DNA of 64,000 nt from Lunularia cruciata. Taxonomy: Eukaryota; Streptophyta; Marchantiopsida; Lunulariales; Lunulariaceae. Under the pieces are notes generated by a model. It was not told the origin of the DNA. It searched no databases and saw nothing but the letters and a program-made list of their open reading frames with translations. The first letter of the stretch is position 1. The number at the start of each line of letters is the position of its first letter. Both the position numbers and the translations under genes were made by a program. Of the stretch, positions 34,111 through 46,876 are shown piece after piece. Where the stretch lies: contig OX419758.1 of NCBI GenBank assembly GCA_948567375.1, positions 65,315,965 through 65,379,964 on the forward strand, read 5' to 3'.

Positions 34111-35569
34111 TAAAACACTAAAGCAGCTGAAGGAAGTAGAAGGCGGTCATAGTAAGCCTCCTCGAAAGCATGTACAACTTCATCATTATAGTAAGCCTCC
34201 TCGAAAGCATGTGCGACTTCAATAGTGCCGAACATAGTGCCGAAGTAGCTGAGCAAATGTCAGTACCCTCTAACCGAGTTTCTGTTCAAAAGCTCATGAG
34301 TGCCAAGCAAACTTGGTTGCTCCCAAAAGTGCTGCTCAAAGTAATAATAATGGGAACTACCAAAGCTTAAGGTTCCCTAAAGAGCAGGGATAGGCATAAG
34401 CAAAAGAAATTGGACTGCAATGCAAAATAGTGAGCAGGAAAACGGCAAGGACTGGAGACATACCATACTAAAACCTGAAAGGAAAACATCGGTTAGTACA
34501 GAAAGTGCTGAAGGACAGGTATAAAGGGTAAGTTAATGAAGGACGGGGAAGTGAAGGCACAAGCGAAGAGGTCCTCAAATTAAGGGACACGAAGCACAGG
34601 ACCACTAGGACTACCAATTAATGGCAAACATAATGGCAACAGCTGATGGGCGAAGTATAATACCGGGTTTCCAAGATGTGCTAAAGAAAGAGATATATAC
34701 GAAGCAGTAGTTGACGATGGGTATTGGTAGATGAGAGCAGAAGCTGTTCTAGGAACGGGTAATCCAGAATTCATTAAGTTCAAATGATCGGTAACCAAGA
34801 TATGCTCAATGCGAGAATAGTGATAAATCCCTAAAGTAGAATGCATCGAACGTAACCTGAAGCTAAGACATAATTGCAACAAATCGGAAACAACATATAT
34901 CTGACTGGTACACAACGTGTAATCGATAACAGCTAAAGTTATCCCTAAAGTGAACCAAGATATTTTCAATATGATAAGCATGATGAATCCCTAAGGTAAA
35001 ATGCAGCGAATGAACCAAAAGCATAATCGCAACATATTGGGAACAATATCTATATATTTAAAAAGAACTAGTAGGCAACGTGTGTATTCGGTAACAACTA
35101 TGCAAAGCAACAGAATTCGAGAAATAGAATACATTGGGCAATTGACCACTTATAAGCACTGCGCGAACTAAGAACATAATCTATCGTATGGACAGACAGG
35201 ACAGGAACATTGGAAATCGAAAGTCAGGTATGAACTGTGAAGCAGGGTTGGTAGAGTGGAGCAAAGTGGGAGGGGCGTGGATGTTGTATTGGCTGGGTCG
35301 GAATGAAGCTTAGAGAACTGGATACGAGGAATAAGACTAGAAGCCGTGCAAAGAACGGGGGTTCCAGAACCCACTGAGTGCATATAAGTGCATATGAAAT
35401 GTAGATAGAGTATAAGTATCTGAAATAGAAAGTTCGGGTAGGCACCATGAAACAGAGAAATATCGGACTAAGGGGAATATACAAAGCATACTTGAAGATG
35501 GGCGGAGTGCAGCAAAGTGGGAGAGGAGTGGATGGTGTCTTGGCTGGGACGGGGCGAAGCGTGCACATA

Positions 35570-36346
35570 ACAGTCTAACATATACACAACCAAAGAGTTT
35601 AACCGTCTTCTATCAACTATCAAAACCTCCCCCAAACCACATCCAACCTGCATGCTCCAGCACAATCTAACATCAAACGACTCCAGATGTATCCGGAGCC
35701 ACAGATATTCGCAGAGTGTTTTAGAGATGCTTTGCTACCATAAACTTCTCAGAACCTACTTTAGCACATAGGACCTGAAGGCCTAGGGGAAAGACAAGTG
35801 CTGGAAGAAAACTTCTACAAACACCGCATGTGGTCATGCCGTGAAGAAACAGGGAAACCATGGCCTCTATTGTACAGCAGTGAGCTACAGGTCTGTAAAA
35901 CCTATATGAAAGCTTCCTATGGATGTAACGACCTTCTCCAACACGTTACAAAGACTAATCTCACAATTGATGGTAATGACGCAAAAGTTCTCCATAGCTG
36001 TCAGCTATGGAGTAATCATTTTCTCTTGTAAACGTTTTCTCTTGCTGGTTCTTTCTCAAGAAACCAGCATTTAGACATTTAGGAAAGATATCTGGCAAAT
36101 TAATCTTGGTTATATGTATTGTTTCAGTTTTGATTACATGTATTGCTTCAGTTTTAATACTATAATATTTACTTTGCACCGTACTAAAACATTCTTTTAT
36201 GTGGTTCTGTACATTATGTGACTGTTTTATGATAAACTTGTATTTATCAAGCAACATTCTAAAACATTCTTTTATGTGGTTCTGTACATTATGTGACTGT
36301 TTTATGATAAACTTGTATTTATCAAGCAACACTCTGACGCTTGCAG
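35570..36346. repeat. Partial delta plus beta
   Basis: Delta start (CAAAACCTCCCCCAAACCACA, CGACTCCAGATGTATCCGGA) passing into a shortened beta and its AT-rich tail. The tail contains a 75-bp tandem duplication (36186-36260, then from 36261) with the TTTATGTGGTTCTGTACATT segment. Confidence 0.7.
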
Positions 36347-37640
36347 AAAGGCGGGCATCAAAGTGTCCAAAGACCCTCTGATGCCACGTTTTCCTGCAAC
36401 TATCAGACAGTTGCGGAAATATGCATACAGTCAAGCAAAAACCATATTGGAAGGGAAGGCAACGCCAAATAAGTACGGATTTCAGCTCTCCAAAAGCAGC
36501 TAGACTTATTGGTTTATCATCCCCTTCAGAGGGCCTTTCCTACTGTTCATGTCCAAACACGTGAATCCGTCGTCAGACCCCGTCATACTGCTATCAGTAT
36601 GTTAAATGCAAAGAAAACAATCAATTCATATACGTGTAGGAAATGAGAGCACAAGCTGTCGGAAGAACGAGAGACCCAAAACCCACAATGTGCACATTAA
36701 ATATAAGCATGAATGGGTCCAAACTGAAATAAATAGCAACTCAGGAAATGCAGATTAATGGAAATCAAGCGGAACAGACAATACGAAGGTAAGCCGCAAC
36801 ACATACATAATTGAAACATCTCATGAATACTACCTGCAGAGAACTAGTATGCATCGTGTAACCACAAGCAAGCCCCGAACCGATTAAGATCTCAATTAAA
36901 CGAGATTAAGCAAGACACGAACCGATTAATGGTCCTGCTTCCCGCAGTGATTTAGAAACGCTTCGCTACCGTAAACTTCTCAGAAACTAATCCAGCACAT
37001 AGGACCTGAAATGCCTACGGGATAAAACAAGTGCTGCAGGAAAACTTCTACAAAGTACCAGATGCAGTCAGGCCGTCAAGAGACAAGGACACGATGGTCT
37101 CTTTTGGACTGGAGTGAGCTACGGGCATGTAAACCAAATATATAAAGTAAGTCTGCTTCCAAACGGAAACATATGGCTGCAATGAGCTTCTTCCACGCAT
37201 TACATAGACTTTGACAATTGAACGTAATGGCGCAAAAGTTCTCCATAACTTTCAAACTACATTGAGAACCCCAAACATCTAATGGAGAGCTGCCCATTGT
37301 AAAGACTGAAGAGTAGTCAGTTCCTTAACTCCTGATTGCGGGTCGGAACTGAAATTGGAATAATCTGGGGGCATCGAGCGTTTGAGGGGAAAACTAACCG
37401 CTGTAAGGGGCTCATGAGCAACCACTTTCTCTCGTAAAGCAACAAACCAGCCTCTAGGCATAACGACATATATACGGCAGCTTCAGATTTGGTTATGCAT
37501 CGTTTCAGTAATGCTTCAGTTTGATTAGTACCATCTACTTTCCTGCGTTCTAACAAATTCTTTCACGTATTTTTGTACATGATGTGATTGTTTATTCATA
37601 ATAAACTTTTATTTATCAAGCAACACTCTGACGCTTGCAG
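36347..37640. repeat. Array unit 10 (alpha-gamma-beta, 1294 bp)
   Basis: A complete tandem unit with all landmarks, closely resembling units 4 and 5. A minus-strand open frame 37076-37297 (MGSSPLDVWGSQCSLKVM... NAWKKLIAAICFRLEADLL) is the same beta frame as at 17222-17503 and 21216-21470. Confidence 0.85.
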
Positions 37641-39000
37641 AAAGGCGGGCATCAAAGTGTCCAAAGACCCTCTGATGCCACGTTTTCCTGCAACTATCAG
37701 ACAGTTGCGGAAAGTCAAGCAAAAACTATATTGGGAAGAAAAGGAAACGCCAAATAAGTACGGATTTCAGCTCTTCAAAAGCAGCTAGACTTATTGGTTT
37801 ATCATCCCGTTCGGACAGCATTTTCCACTGTTCATGTGCAAACAGGTGAATCTGTCGTCAGTCTCTCCTCGTTCTGCTACCTTTAAGTCAAATACAAAGA
37901 AGTTTATCAATTAATATTCAACATGTACACAGTCGAAGTGTTAAACCGTCTTTTATTAACTTTCAAAGCCTCCCTCAAATCATATCCAACTTGAATGCTG
38001 AAGCACGATCTAACATCAAAAAGACTCCAAGCATTTCTGGAGTCACAAATATTCGCGAAGTCTTTTAGAATGCTTTGTTACTCGAAACTTCTCAGACTCT
38101 ACTTCAGCAGATAGGACCTACAAGGCCTACGAGAAAGATATTTCAAAACACCAGATGTGGTCGGGCCGTCAGGAAAAAAGGAAACGATGGTCTCTACTGG
38201 ACCAAAGTGAGCTACTGGGCTGTAAAACCAAATACTTAAACAAGCCTGCTTTCAAACGGAAACCAATGAGTGTAACGAGCTTCTTTCACACATTATGATA
38301 ACTAATAAGAAACCATCAAACACATCCATCGCTATTTATAATTATGGAAAAACGACATACATTCTAAAGTCATAGCCGGTCGGTTCCTTAAGCGCTCCAG
38401 ATGCAAACAAGAATCTAAATTCTCTAGACATTGTTTCCTTTCCGCTAATGAGGATGAGCACCCTATACACAGGAAGTACAGGTAACCAGAGTCCACAGGA
38501 CCTTTCTAGAATTTCCAAACAAGAACCCCTGGAAGCAGGAGGGGCACTCGACAGAGAACGGTACACAAACTTGCAGTCACCACGAGGAAAGATCCAGTCA
38601 GAAACTCGTTCGACTTACATGTTCGGTAAGTTCTCGAGAACTTGCAGCGAGCTGATGATTTCTGTGATTTTGAACGTCCTCCTTAGGTTTCTTCCCTATA
38701 GCAGCAAAATCCTCCATTGTGTCCTATGCTCCATTCTGCATTGAAACGGAAAACCTTCAGAAACGAATGGGGTTTAAAAGAACCGTGGACAAAAGTCTAC
38801 ACCTGTATGAAAACCTCCAACTCTTAAGACACCATCGTCTACGTCCTACTCGTTACAATATCCAGGACTAACACTAATACGGTATGTCCCAACACCAATT
38901 TGTCCCTGATGTACAGTTTGACACGTTTAATTTCTCTTCAGATAGTGATAGGTGCGCACTACCACGTGATATATAAAACCCGAGGGGTTTAAATGGTGAA
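37641..39000. repeat. Array unit 11: alpha then delta copy 3
   Basis: Alpha at 37641 followed by delta (37880-39000), the same junction as in unit 6. The array ends here: sequence to the right (GTGAAAGCAACAAACTCGTC onward) has no other copy in the window. Confidence 0.8.
38619..38717 (-). CDS. Candidate 33-codon first exon (delta copy 3)
   Basis: Minus-strand ATG at 38717, MEDFAAIGKKPKEDVQNH... ending ...LTEH before GTAAGT; 99 nt and the same phase as copy 1. It lies in the delta block at the right edge of the array, the first to be met by any transcript entering from the unique region 39001-40500. Peptide unrecognised; next exon not found. Confidence 0.3.
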
Positions 39001-40500
39001 AGCAACAAACTCGTCATCTGATATCCAATTGCCTGATAGCGTCACATCACAGCCTCGCAAACCAAAACAAGGGCAATGATTCTAAAGTTAAGTACCAGAA
39101 CGAGTAAAAGGCGTGCATAGCGCAATTTACCACTTCACAACGTCTTTGTTTGAAGTCCAAGTCAGGATTCAGGGTTTTGAGTGTGGTTTACAGCAGTGGC
39201 TTGATAAGTGACTGCCCCAAATCCATCAATCCAGGAGCTGCAGAAAATTCGAAGGAGCTCCTAACGATATAAATTTGCTGGCAAGTAGATGACTGGAATG
39301 GAAGAGTTACCTCCGGCGCATCAACCGATCTGCCCAGGTGCTTTGGGCTTGAGTTATGAAGAAGTACTAGTGATTCGTAGATAGAGTTAATAGACCTAAT
39401 GACCGTATATCTGCACACTCAGTCCAAGGAATGCCACATTCATACACAAGCGTCTACACTCCGTCGGCTATAAGAGGTTGTCATTCCTTGCTACAGACCC
39501 GCCAAAGAAGTGGGCAGGTCTGTACCAAAAGCACAAAGGCCGATTAAATCGCGCAACAAAGCAGGTCTCAGAGGAATTCGTTGGTAGCGAAGCTAGCTTC
39601 AAAACTCCAGCCCCCTCAACTTCGATAGAAAGGAAACACTATCTCCGGTTGACAAGCTTTTGCACGTAATTATTCTCTACACCAACTCAGGCAGACATTT
39701 GAAAAGCTCAGAGTGGCAGTGGTGAAAACAAGGCAAAGCAAAGCAGCAAGCAAGAAAACGAACGCATTATCCCGGACCATTGTAGGACAACGCCACAACA
39801 AATCCAACAAACACAATCACAATTGAAAGAGGAGGCAATTCTTCTTCTTTACTGTGCACGTGGGGCAGGAATCGGCATCTCACAAGACTGCAGCTGAACG
39901 TCTGATGCTGCCAACAACGCCTGCCTCTCCTCCTCCTCCTGCCACTTCCATCAGCATCACGACAATTGTGCCCTCACTTTCCAAGATGAACCAATCAATC
40001 TTCGCTCGAACAGCAGTCCTTACGAACGACCGAAGAACAGAAAGAGCGCGGAACCAGTCGGTTGAATGCCAAGAGGATTTCAGAAGACGGATTGTGTGCT
40101 CCTCCACTGACAGGAAAACTCTTTCCTCCTATGCTATTTCGTTGGAGCAATTTCGCTCGAGACGAGAAACTCAATGGTTTAGCCAGGGTCTCGTATCGAT
40201 AGCCTCCTAACGTTTCAATTTTCCTGTCCCTTCGGTCTTTGCCTTCATCTTCAGATGTTTGTGGAGTCATAGATTTGCTCTCTCTCTCTGCCTTCTCACG
40301 CCTGTGGATTTTCTCCCATGCCTTCTCACCCCTGACAATGGAGGCCCAGCTTTTGTTCTTTCGTTCAAATCTTCAGCGCTTTCATCGTTCAGACTGATCG
40401 TTACCTTACAGTATCTTATCTTTCGATAGCAAATGTCCATTGCTCTAGAGAGCGTAGGCGGGTGCAATCTAGAGGTGAGCGCTCAACCTAGATCAAACTG
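39001..40500. other. Unique higher-GC region flanking the array
   Basis: Composition is clearly less AT-rich than 40501-45090 and no second copy is seen. Open frames exist on both strands (39854-40210 plus, 118 aa; 39995-40270 and 40267-40467 minus) without recognisable domains. It could be a 5' gene region reading leftwards into the array or a decayed gene. I cannot choose. Confidence 0.35.
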
Positions 40501-43500
40501 GAAACATGGAAACATGGGATGTTACACTAGTTTGTATACCTTACCATTTGTATACCCCGGTATCTTAGATGCGGTAGGGCAGACTTTCCAGGTCGATACT
40601 ATGGGGATTTAGTTCCATTTTACCTCTTTTGTCTCATCCTTGCCCGGCTTGGCTCGAAGGGATCTTTCCCTCCTTCATGATATCTACGCCATTCCCCTTT
40701 CCCTCTTTTCTTCGTGATATCTAAGCGATTGCCTTTTAGCTCTTTTTGTAGAAGGTCGAAAGGTTATTAGTACATTTGTGGAGTGACGAGATAAAAGAAA
40801 TTAAATAAACTTGTAAAGTTGTGATTTTATCATATTTCACATTTGAGTTTAAATATTAGAATATTTACTTATATTTTACTATCTATTATTGGAAAACTAA
40901 TTTGTCTTACTTACCTTTAAAGGATCAATGTAACCTACAATATTATAGTGTAGTTAACAATCGCCACAATGTAAATACCAGGTCATCCCCGACTGTAACG
41001 GCAGTCCCCAGGGTATAGTCTACAATAGCAATATTTTGATACTCTAGGGTATAATATTTCGTGGAACATCTATATGAGTTTTACTTTATATGGCATCCCG
41101 AGGACAAGAGTCCTACTAGTTACTAGGGTAAACCTACAATAGTAATGTAGTGAGATGGATATTCATGCAGAGAGAAGTAACTATAGTTTAACGCTTTTTA
41201 AGGATACACTGGAATTACGCCAGTCCTCTTTTGTGTTCAAAGTTTATGCATCGCATTTCTATGTTAATATATTTTTTAAGTACATGATTTTGTTTCTTGT
41301 ACTTTTTTAGTTTCTTTAGTGATGACTCCGTCACACTTCTTCTCATGATCATCTCCCTCTTCTTGAATAAGATATTTTGATTTTTAATGTTTACATGGTG
41401 GGGAGAATTTTAAAATAGTTTTGTAATTAAAAACAATAACTCACTGCCAGGTCATGAGACTATAGTTTTGTTATTATTATCCCAAACTCTCGATAACTTA
41501 GTTAGTGATCTCATTTTATTAGGGGTTAAGATACACTTGTATATATATATGAGAGGAATACCCTCTCTCTCTCAATTTATTATTGCTTATTTTCCTTGTA
41601 CTCTTTCATGGTTAGCAATCAATGATCTTGGAGTGTTTGTCTAGCCCTTGTGTTATTTGACAAGTTTAAGTACACTATTATAAGTATCAGGTCTCTGTAA
41701 AATTTTCTCATTTTGGTATTATTGCTTATTTTCCTTGTACTCTTTCATGGTTAGCAATCAATGATCTTGGAGTGTTGGTCTAGCCCTTGTGTTATTTGAC
41801 AAGTTTAAGTACACTATTATAAGTATCAGGTCTCTGTAAAATTTTCTCATTTTGGTCTTATCTCTTCTGGAATTACCAAATAAATTTTAAATAATTATTT
41901 ATTATTTTCTTTCCTAACTAATCAAAGCAGTTGGTAATAGTCATGACTTCAAGCAGTGGAAGTACAAGACTAATTTTTTATTACATTGCATTTCTTTTGT
42001 CAACTAAAGAATCATCCTTGGGGTCATGAGAGTACTAAGACTTAGGTTATCATAGATTGCACTTATCACTATCAATTAAAGTATCATCATTTATTCTTCT
42101 TTTTCAATTCAACAATGAAAGGAAAACTTATTCATAAATTTCCCATATATTTCTAAATACTTGCCTTGTATAATTAATTCAACAACAACATTTTTTCTTA
42201 AATGATTTTTACTAAATCAAATCACATAAAAAAAGATTGGCTTCTATTTATTTCTTAATTTTTATTTAATTTTCTGAAGATCATGTCATTGTAAATTATA
42301 ATGTGATTTAATTTGATCTAAGTTAAGCATAAGGACCAGCAAAATGCACTTTTTTTCCTTGATCTATTAATTTTAGAGCAATCGTAATACCATAACTTAA
42401 AGCAATCCGAGTTTATGTTTATATATCAAAGCAATTAGGAGTGAAATTAAAAGATAAAAGAAAAGAAAAGAAAAGAATTTCGTATATATTTGTAGACATA
42501 CTCCATGGAAATGCGATAAAATTAATTTAGAAACGTACGACAAACCAATAACCTTAGGTTTAAAGGATATCTTAGGTGTTTTAGAGAGTAAGCATGCTAT
42601 ATTTGTCATAAATTACTACCTGAGCTGGTCTGAATACTAAAGATATCAATCCAATCGAATATAATCCAAAATTACCTTCTAAGAACAATAAGAGTTAATC
42701 TCTTATAATCTCATCTAACTAAAATTGCTATAACACATGTTGTAGTACCTATCATAACCTTTTTATCACCAAATTTAAAATTGCTTTACTCTTGTGATAG
42801 AAACGGAATAAGTTATAACTTTCCATAGCTTTTCTAATCATTTTACCTAACCTTTAAGGTTAAAAATACTTACCTTTGATCCAATTTCGATAGATCAATT
42901 GGCTTGCATTTGAAAATTTGCTAATTTTATGCATAGTTGTAATTTATGTGTTCAGGGTTTAGGAAACTGGAAACTGGTTTGATATAAGAGAACAACCACA
43001 GTGCGGCAGCGGACCTAGAAATTATCATGTGGAGAAGAATAAAGAGACAATCTGCTCTAACGTCGATAGGATCAACAGTGCTATTATTTTGCATACCCGC
43101 ACCCACTACCCATTATACATGAAAAGACGAGCCAAATTTGTACGTGAGTACTAAAACGCTAAATTTGTTTGGCACTTAAGATAATGAAGCCACGTATCAC
43201 CTTGTGGGCTCTTTAGGAGCCCATGTGTACAGAGCATCGACCCTAAACCCCAAGAGCATACTCTTTTCTTGAACTTAGTAACCTCTATTACTTTTGTTCA
43301 GTATTTTGGTATTGTGACTACTTAGGTAGTTATTTCACTCCCCTTTTTATAGGAAAGAGAGCCTTATTTTCACAAATTTCCAAGTGTCAATACAAGCCTC
43401 TCGTCTATAAAGGGCCGACATGGTTGAGATATATAACTTTACTTTGCTTCAACCATTATCATGCATATTTTCTGTATTTTCTAATAGAGGATATGATATA

Positions 43501-45090
43501 GTAAATCTTTTATCAACTATTATCATTTATGTTCTACAAGAAATGTTTTGATCTTTGGAGTATATTTCAACATATATTATTTTTACTCAATTCCACTGAA
43601 ATATTCTAAAAAAATTGCAAAGACTAAGATATATTTTGTACATATTATTTTATTTTCCATCAGCGCGTAAAATACTATGATTTTCTAGTAGTTGGGTGTA
43701 CATAAGACTTTGTATTAGGATTCTCTTTCCGAATATGTAATTGAGTAAAAATCTATTAATATATTTAGTAAAACAAAAGCCAAAAAGGGCTACAAAATCT
43801 ATTATGTTGCATTGCGTAACATGCAGGGAGACATGCCAGGAGGGCGGGCCCTTGGGAAAAAATGTCGCTCCCAAGCTATGGTCCAAAGACTTTCATTTCG
43901 GTGAGCTTCATCAACACCTCGACGTCGGTCTAGTATCTATTTTCGTTTGTTTCTGCAGCTTCCACTATTCTAGCTCAAACGAAATGGAAACGCCCCGATA
44001 TCTATTGGATATGGTGAATTTTTAAAAAAAGAGTCTAAGTTTAAATTATGTATGATCATTTTCTCTACGTAAAAAAGTGTATTGTTGATAAATCAACAAA
44101 TACCTCAATTTTCGATATATTACACTAAATAAACTAATAGTCTTGTCACCAAGTCACTATAATAGTGACAACTGCAATATTTATTTTTCACCTTTTTACC
44201 ACTTAAAACTTTATTGAAAAACCTAATTGATGCACGCCTAACGTAACAACCCATTGAGCAATTATAAACTCAAAACCTTTGACATATGAGATTAATTGGT
44301 TGATGTTAAAACAAAAATCTTGAGATGATTATTTTAACATGACCCATGTAAACTTACCACCTACATTGGATGTAGATGAAAAATATAACAAGATACAAAA
44401 GAATATAACTATAGATAGAACTACTCATTCTAATAAAAGTTAGGATGGATGTAATTTGCAGTAACTTTACCTAATATTAATGAAGTAATGGATATAAAGC
44501 TTGGAAGACTCAAAGAGTCCAATTATTAAAAAGATAATACAAATTGCATATAATATGAACCAAAAATAAATCTTAGGACACTTGAACAATCTATAATATA
44601 TTGATCCAATGTAAATTGAATTTCATCATATACTAACATAAAGATTCAACATTGAATTACAAGAGAGTGTACAAGTACTTAACACTAATATGATGTCAAA
44701 ATTTAATATCGTTATAATAAGTGCACTGAAAAAAGCATGGTGTTCATTTTCAACCTTGCACATAGAGCATCATGTTAAAATTTGCAAAAGAGTGATCTAA
44801 ATACTTCTAACATTTTCTTATAAAAATTCTACAAGAGCTAGTCATATATTGAGCAATGATAACTCAACCAATGAGGAATATCTCAACCAAACAATAAACC
44901 TATTCACAATATACCAATATTTTCAAATTGTTGATAGATAACCATCTTGGTGTAAGGTGCATGTCATAGGGAACAAATAATAGGTCCTTAATTACCCAAA
45001 TGTAAAACTATTAGTGTTTTTTAGGACATTTCATCTTATAGTGCAAGCAATCACAAGTATATACCAACACATAGAATATGTAGAACAAAG
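40501..45090. other. AT-rich spacer
   Basis: Mostly AT-rich DNA without supported genes. It contains one 139-bp tandem duplication (41581-41857). Short frames such as 43741-44025 show no motif. Confidence 0.55.
41581..41857. repeat. 139-bp direct tandem duplication
   Basis: The unit from TATTGCTTATTTTCC to TTCTCATTTTGG occurs at 41581-41719 and 41720-41857 with a single visible mismatch (GTGTTTGTC versus GTGTTGGTC), so it is recent. It follows a TATATATATGAG/CTCTCTCTCT stretch that resembles the end of an LTR, but no partner LTR is visible. Confidence 0.85.
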
Positions 45091-45104
45091 AGTTTGGTAG
45101 GTGA

Positions 45105-45757
45105 GTGAGAAACGAGAAGAAGCGAGCTAGCCAAGTCTTGCATTACTTTACAATTTCCATTTTTGCCTCTATGTGCGGTTATGTTCAATATGCAAAGACA
45201 CCACAAGGTGCATGGGAGGCAATTGGAAAGGTGTTTGAGACATCTACCAAGGCATGCAAGTTGCAATTGAAACAAAAGCTCAATATCAGCAAGAAAGGAT
45301 CTCAATATGTGAACGAGTACATTCTATCAATAAGAGGCATTTTTTGTCAACTTGGCAGTATTGGAGTCATGGTAGATGAAGAAAATTTGAGCAAGATCAC
45401 CTTACAAGGCTTGGGTCATAAGTACAAATCTTTTCAAACATCGATTGCTATGCATGATACTTTTTTGTCACTTTAAGATTTGATCCCATATTGGTGAGTG
45501 AAGAGATGCAATTGATAGGAAACCAATGATCTTCCTCCAGTTTGCAATAGCAAGATCAGGCGTGTATGCAAGTGCAAGTAGAGGTCAAGGCCATATACAT
45601 GTTTTTGGATATAGAATTTTCAACATAATGGTAATGACAAAGGTGCTTGTGGACATCCACATCAACATCCAAGTTGTTACTAGATTCATGGATCCACCCA
45701 ACCACAAAAAAGTCAAGATTCAAAATGGAGTAGAGGCTACATTCTCCCTTGGTATTA
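45105..45757 (+). pseudogene. Copia gag (UBN2-type) fragment
   Basis: The frame 45105-45476 reads TPQGAWEAIGKVFETSTKAC, KLQLKQKLNISKKGSQYVNE and LGHKYKSFQTSIAM, the typical UBN2 gag region of plant copia elements. A second frame (45526-45757) covers a decayed Gly/Arg and zinc-knuckle area. The fragment is cut off at 45758 by a gypsy LTR, and no copia pol follows. Confidence 0.85.
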
Positions 45758-46168
45758 TGTAACAATATTGAGTTTAGCGGTGAAGTTAGTAGGGCTAAAG
45801 AAGTAGCAAATAAGACAAATTAGCCTAAAATGTTTAGAAGTATCTAAGAAGTTTCTTGGGAACCTTCCCAGCTAGCTTAGCTTGCACCCCAAGTAGGTAT
45901 CTTCTAGAAGCTTCCAACTAGCTTAGCTTGCACACCAAGTAAACGACTTCTAGAAGGAAGCTTCTTGAGAAGCTTCACAATTAACTTGGCTTGCATTCCA
46001 AGAAAGCGGCTCAAGGAAGCTTCTTGAGAAGCTTATCAAGAGCCTTGTAGGATCCTTATAAATACAAAAGTTGAAACTCATGCTAGGCATTTGGAGTTTA
46101 CCCACATTCAAGTGTCCCAATGTGATATTCCATTCTCCTATTTCTCTCCTTGGTCTTGGACTTTTACA
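45758..46168 (+). repeat. Gypsy 5' LTR of a truncated element
   Basis: 411 bp, TGTAACAATATTGAGTTTAG...GGACTTTTACA, followed by a PBS. Same family as the LTRs at 47306 and 52494, more diverged. It contains TTCTAGAA and GAAGCTTC dyads. Confidence 0.9.
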
Positions 46169-46169
46169 T

Positions 46170-46181
46170 TGGTATTAGAGC
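46170..46181 (+). other. Gypsy primer-binding site
   Basis: TGGTATTAGAGC one base after the LTR; one mismatch to the initiator tRNA-Met complement TGGTATCAGAGC. Confidence 0.85.
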
Positions 46182-46812
46182 AAGAATGGGATGGATAGAA
46201 TTTATGGATCACCAAATCCACTTTTGCCAAACCATTGGAATTTTCATGTCCAAGTATTACCGAAGCATCATTTCACATAATTCATCACCTCGCACTTTGG
46301 GTAGAATTTTTTGCATATGATCACCTTGTTTGAGGAATCCTTGATACTTCTGATGGATGTGTTGCATCTATATGTTAATAAATTAGATAATTGGGAGTAG
46401 TGGATAGAGTAGTAGCCGTGGCTGCAATATAAGACATTATCATTGCCATGCAGTAAGAAATTGAGCACCTTACTCAAGTTTTGGATGAACAAGACCAACA
46501 ACAATAAGAACACATAGAGAGAGCAACAATTCAAGATGGAGAAGATCAAATCCAATTTCCAAAACCCAAGTGTTTGAAGGCAAGAATCTCTTAGGCATAA
46601 TGGAGAATTGTGTTTGATTGTAAATGTTACTTTGAAGTTACCAATCTTCAAGATGAAAAAAATAGATTCTCTTGGCTTCTAGCTAATTGAATGGTTTGGC
46701 AAAACTTTGATGGTGATTCTGAGTGGAGTGAGTTGAATGATAGATTGTTACACCAATCTTGACATGGGCAAAATTCAAGGATGCAATACTTGGTCAATTT
46801 CAAACTATAATG
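46182..46812 (+). pseudogene. Gypsy gag fragment
   Basis: The leader and first part of gag align with 47733-48400 of the neighbouring element (the TATGTTAATAAATTAGATA, AATTGAGCACCTTACTCAAG and CTTACTTGG-type landmarks) but are full of stops. Similarity ends near 46812. The rest of this element is missing. Confidence 0.75.
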
Positions 46813-46876
46813 GTTGGGTGGAAATAGATTTTTTGGTCTATGAGTTCCATCCATCCCATTCCTACGCTGATACCTA

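Larger units (their letters stand above)
32821..35569. repeat. Zeta/epsilon/eta zone 2
   Basis: Zeta cores near 32860 and 33310, epsilon ends with hairpins C and D (33830, 34069), a 39-bp tandem duplication of AGTAAGCCTCCTCGAAAGCA at 34151 and 34190, an eta core near 34735, and core-like sequence near 35340. GAAGTAGCTGAGCAA recurs at about 33970 and 34242. No coding evidence. Confidence 0.7.

Noticed and set aside
7440..39000. CRISPR array or centromeric satellite
   Set aside because: Repeat units are long, composite and variable, without short repeats and spacers, and not the ~150-180-bp monomer usual for plant centromeric satellites.
39854..40467. Host gene in the higher-GC region
   Set aside because: Several overlapping frames on both strands but no domain, conserved start or splice pattern that I could defend; kept as unassigned.
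43741..44025. 94-aa plus-strand frame ending PRYLLDMVNF
   Set aside because: The ending vaguely recalls the copia IN-RT linker, but no other copia sequence surrounds it.
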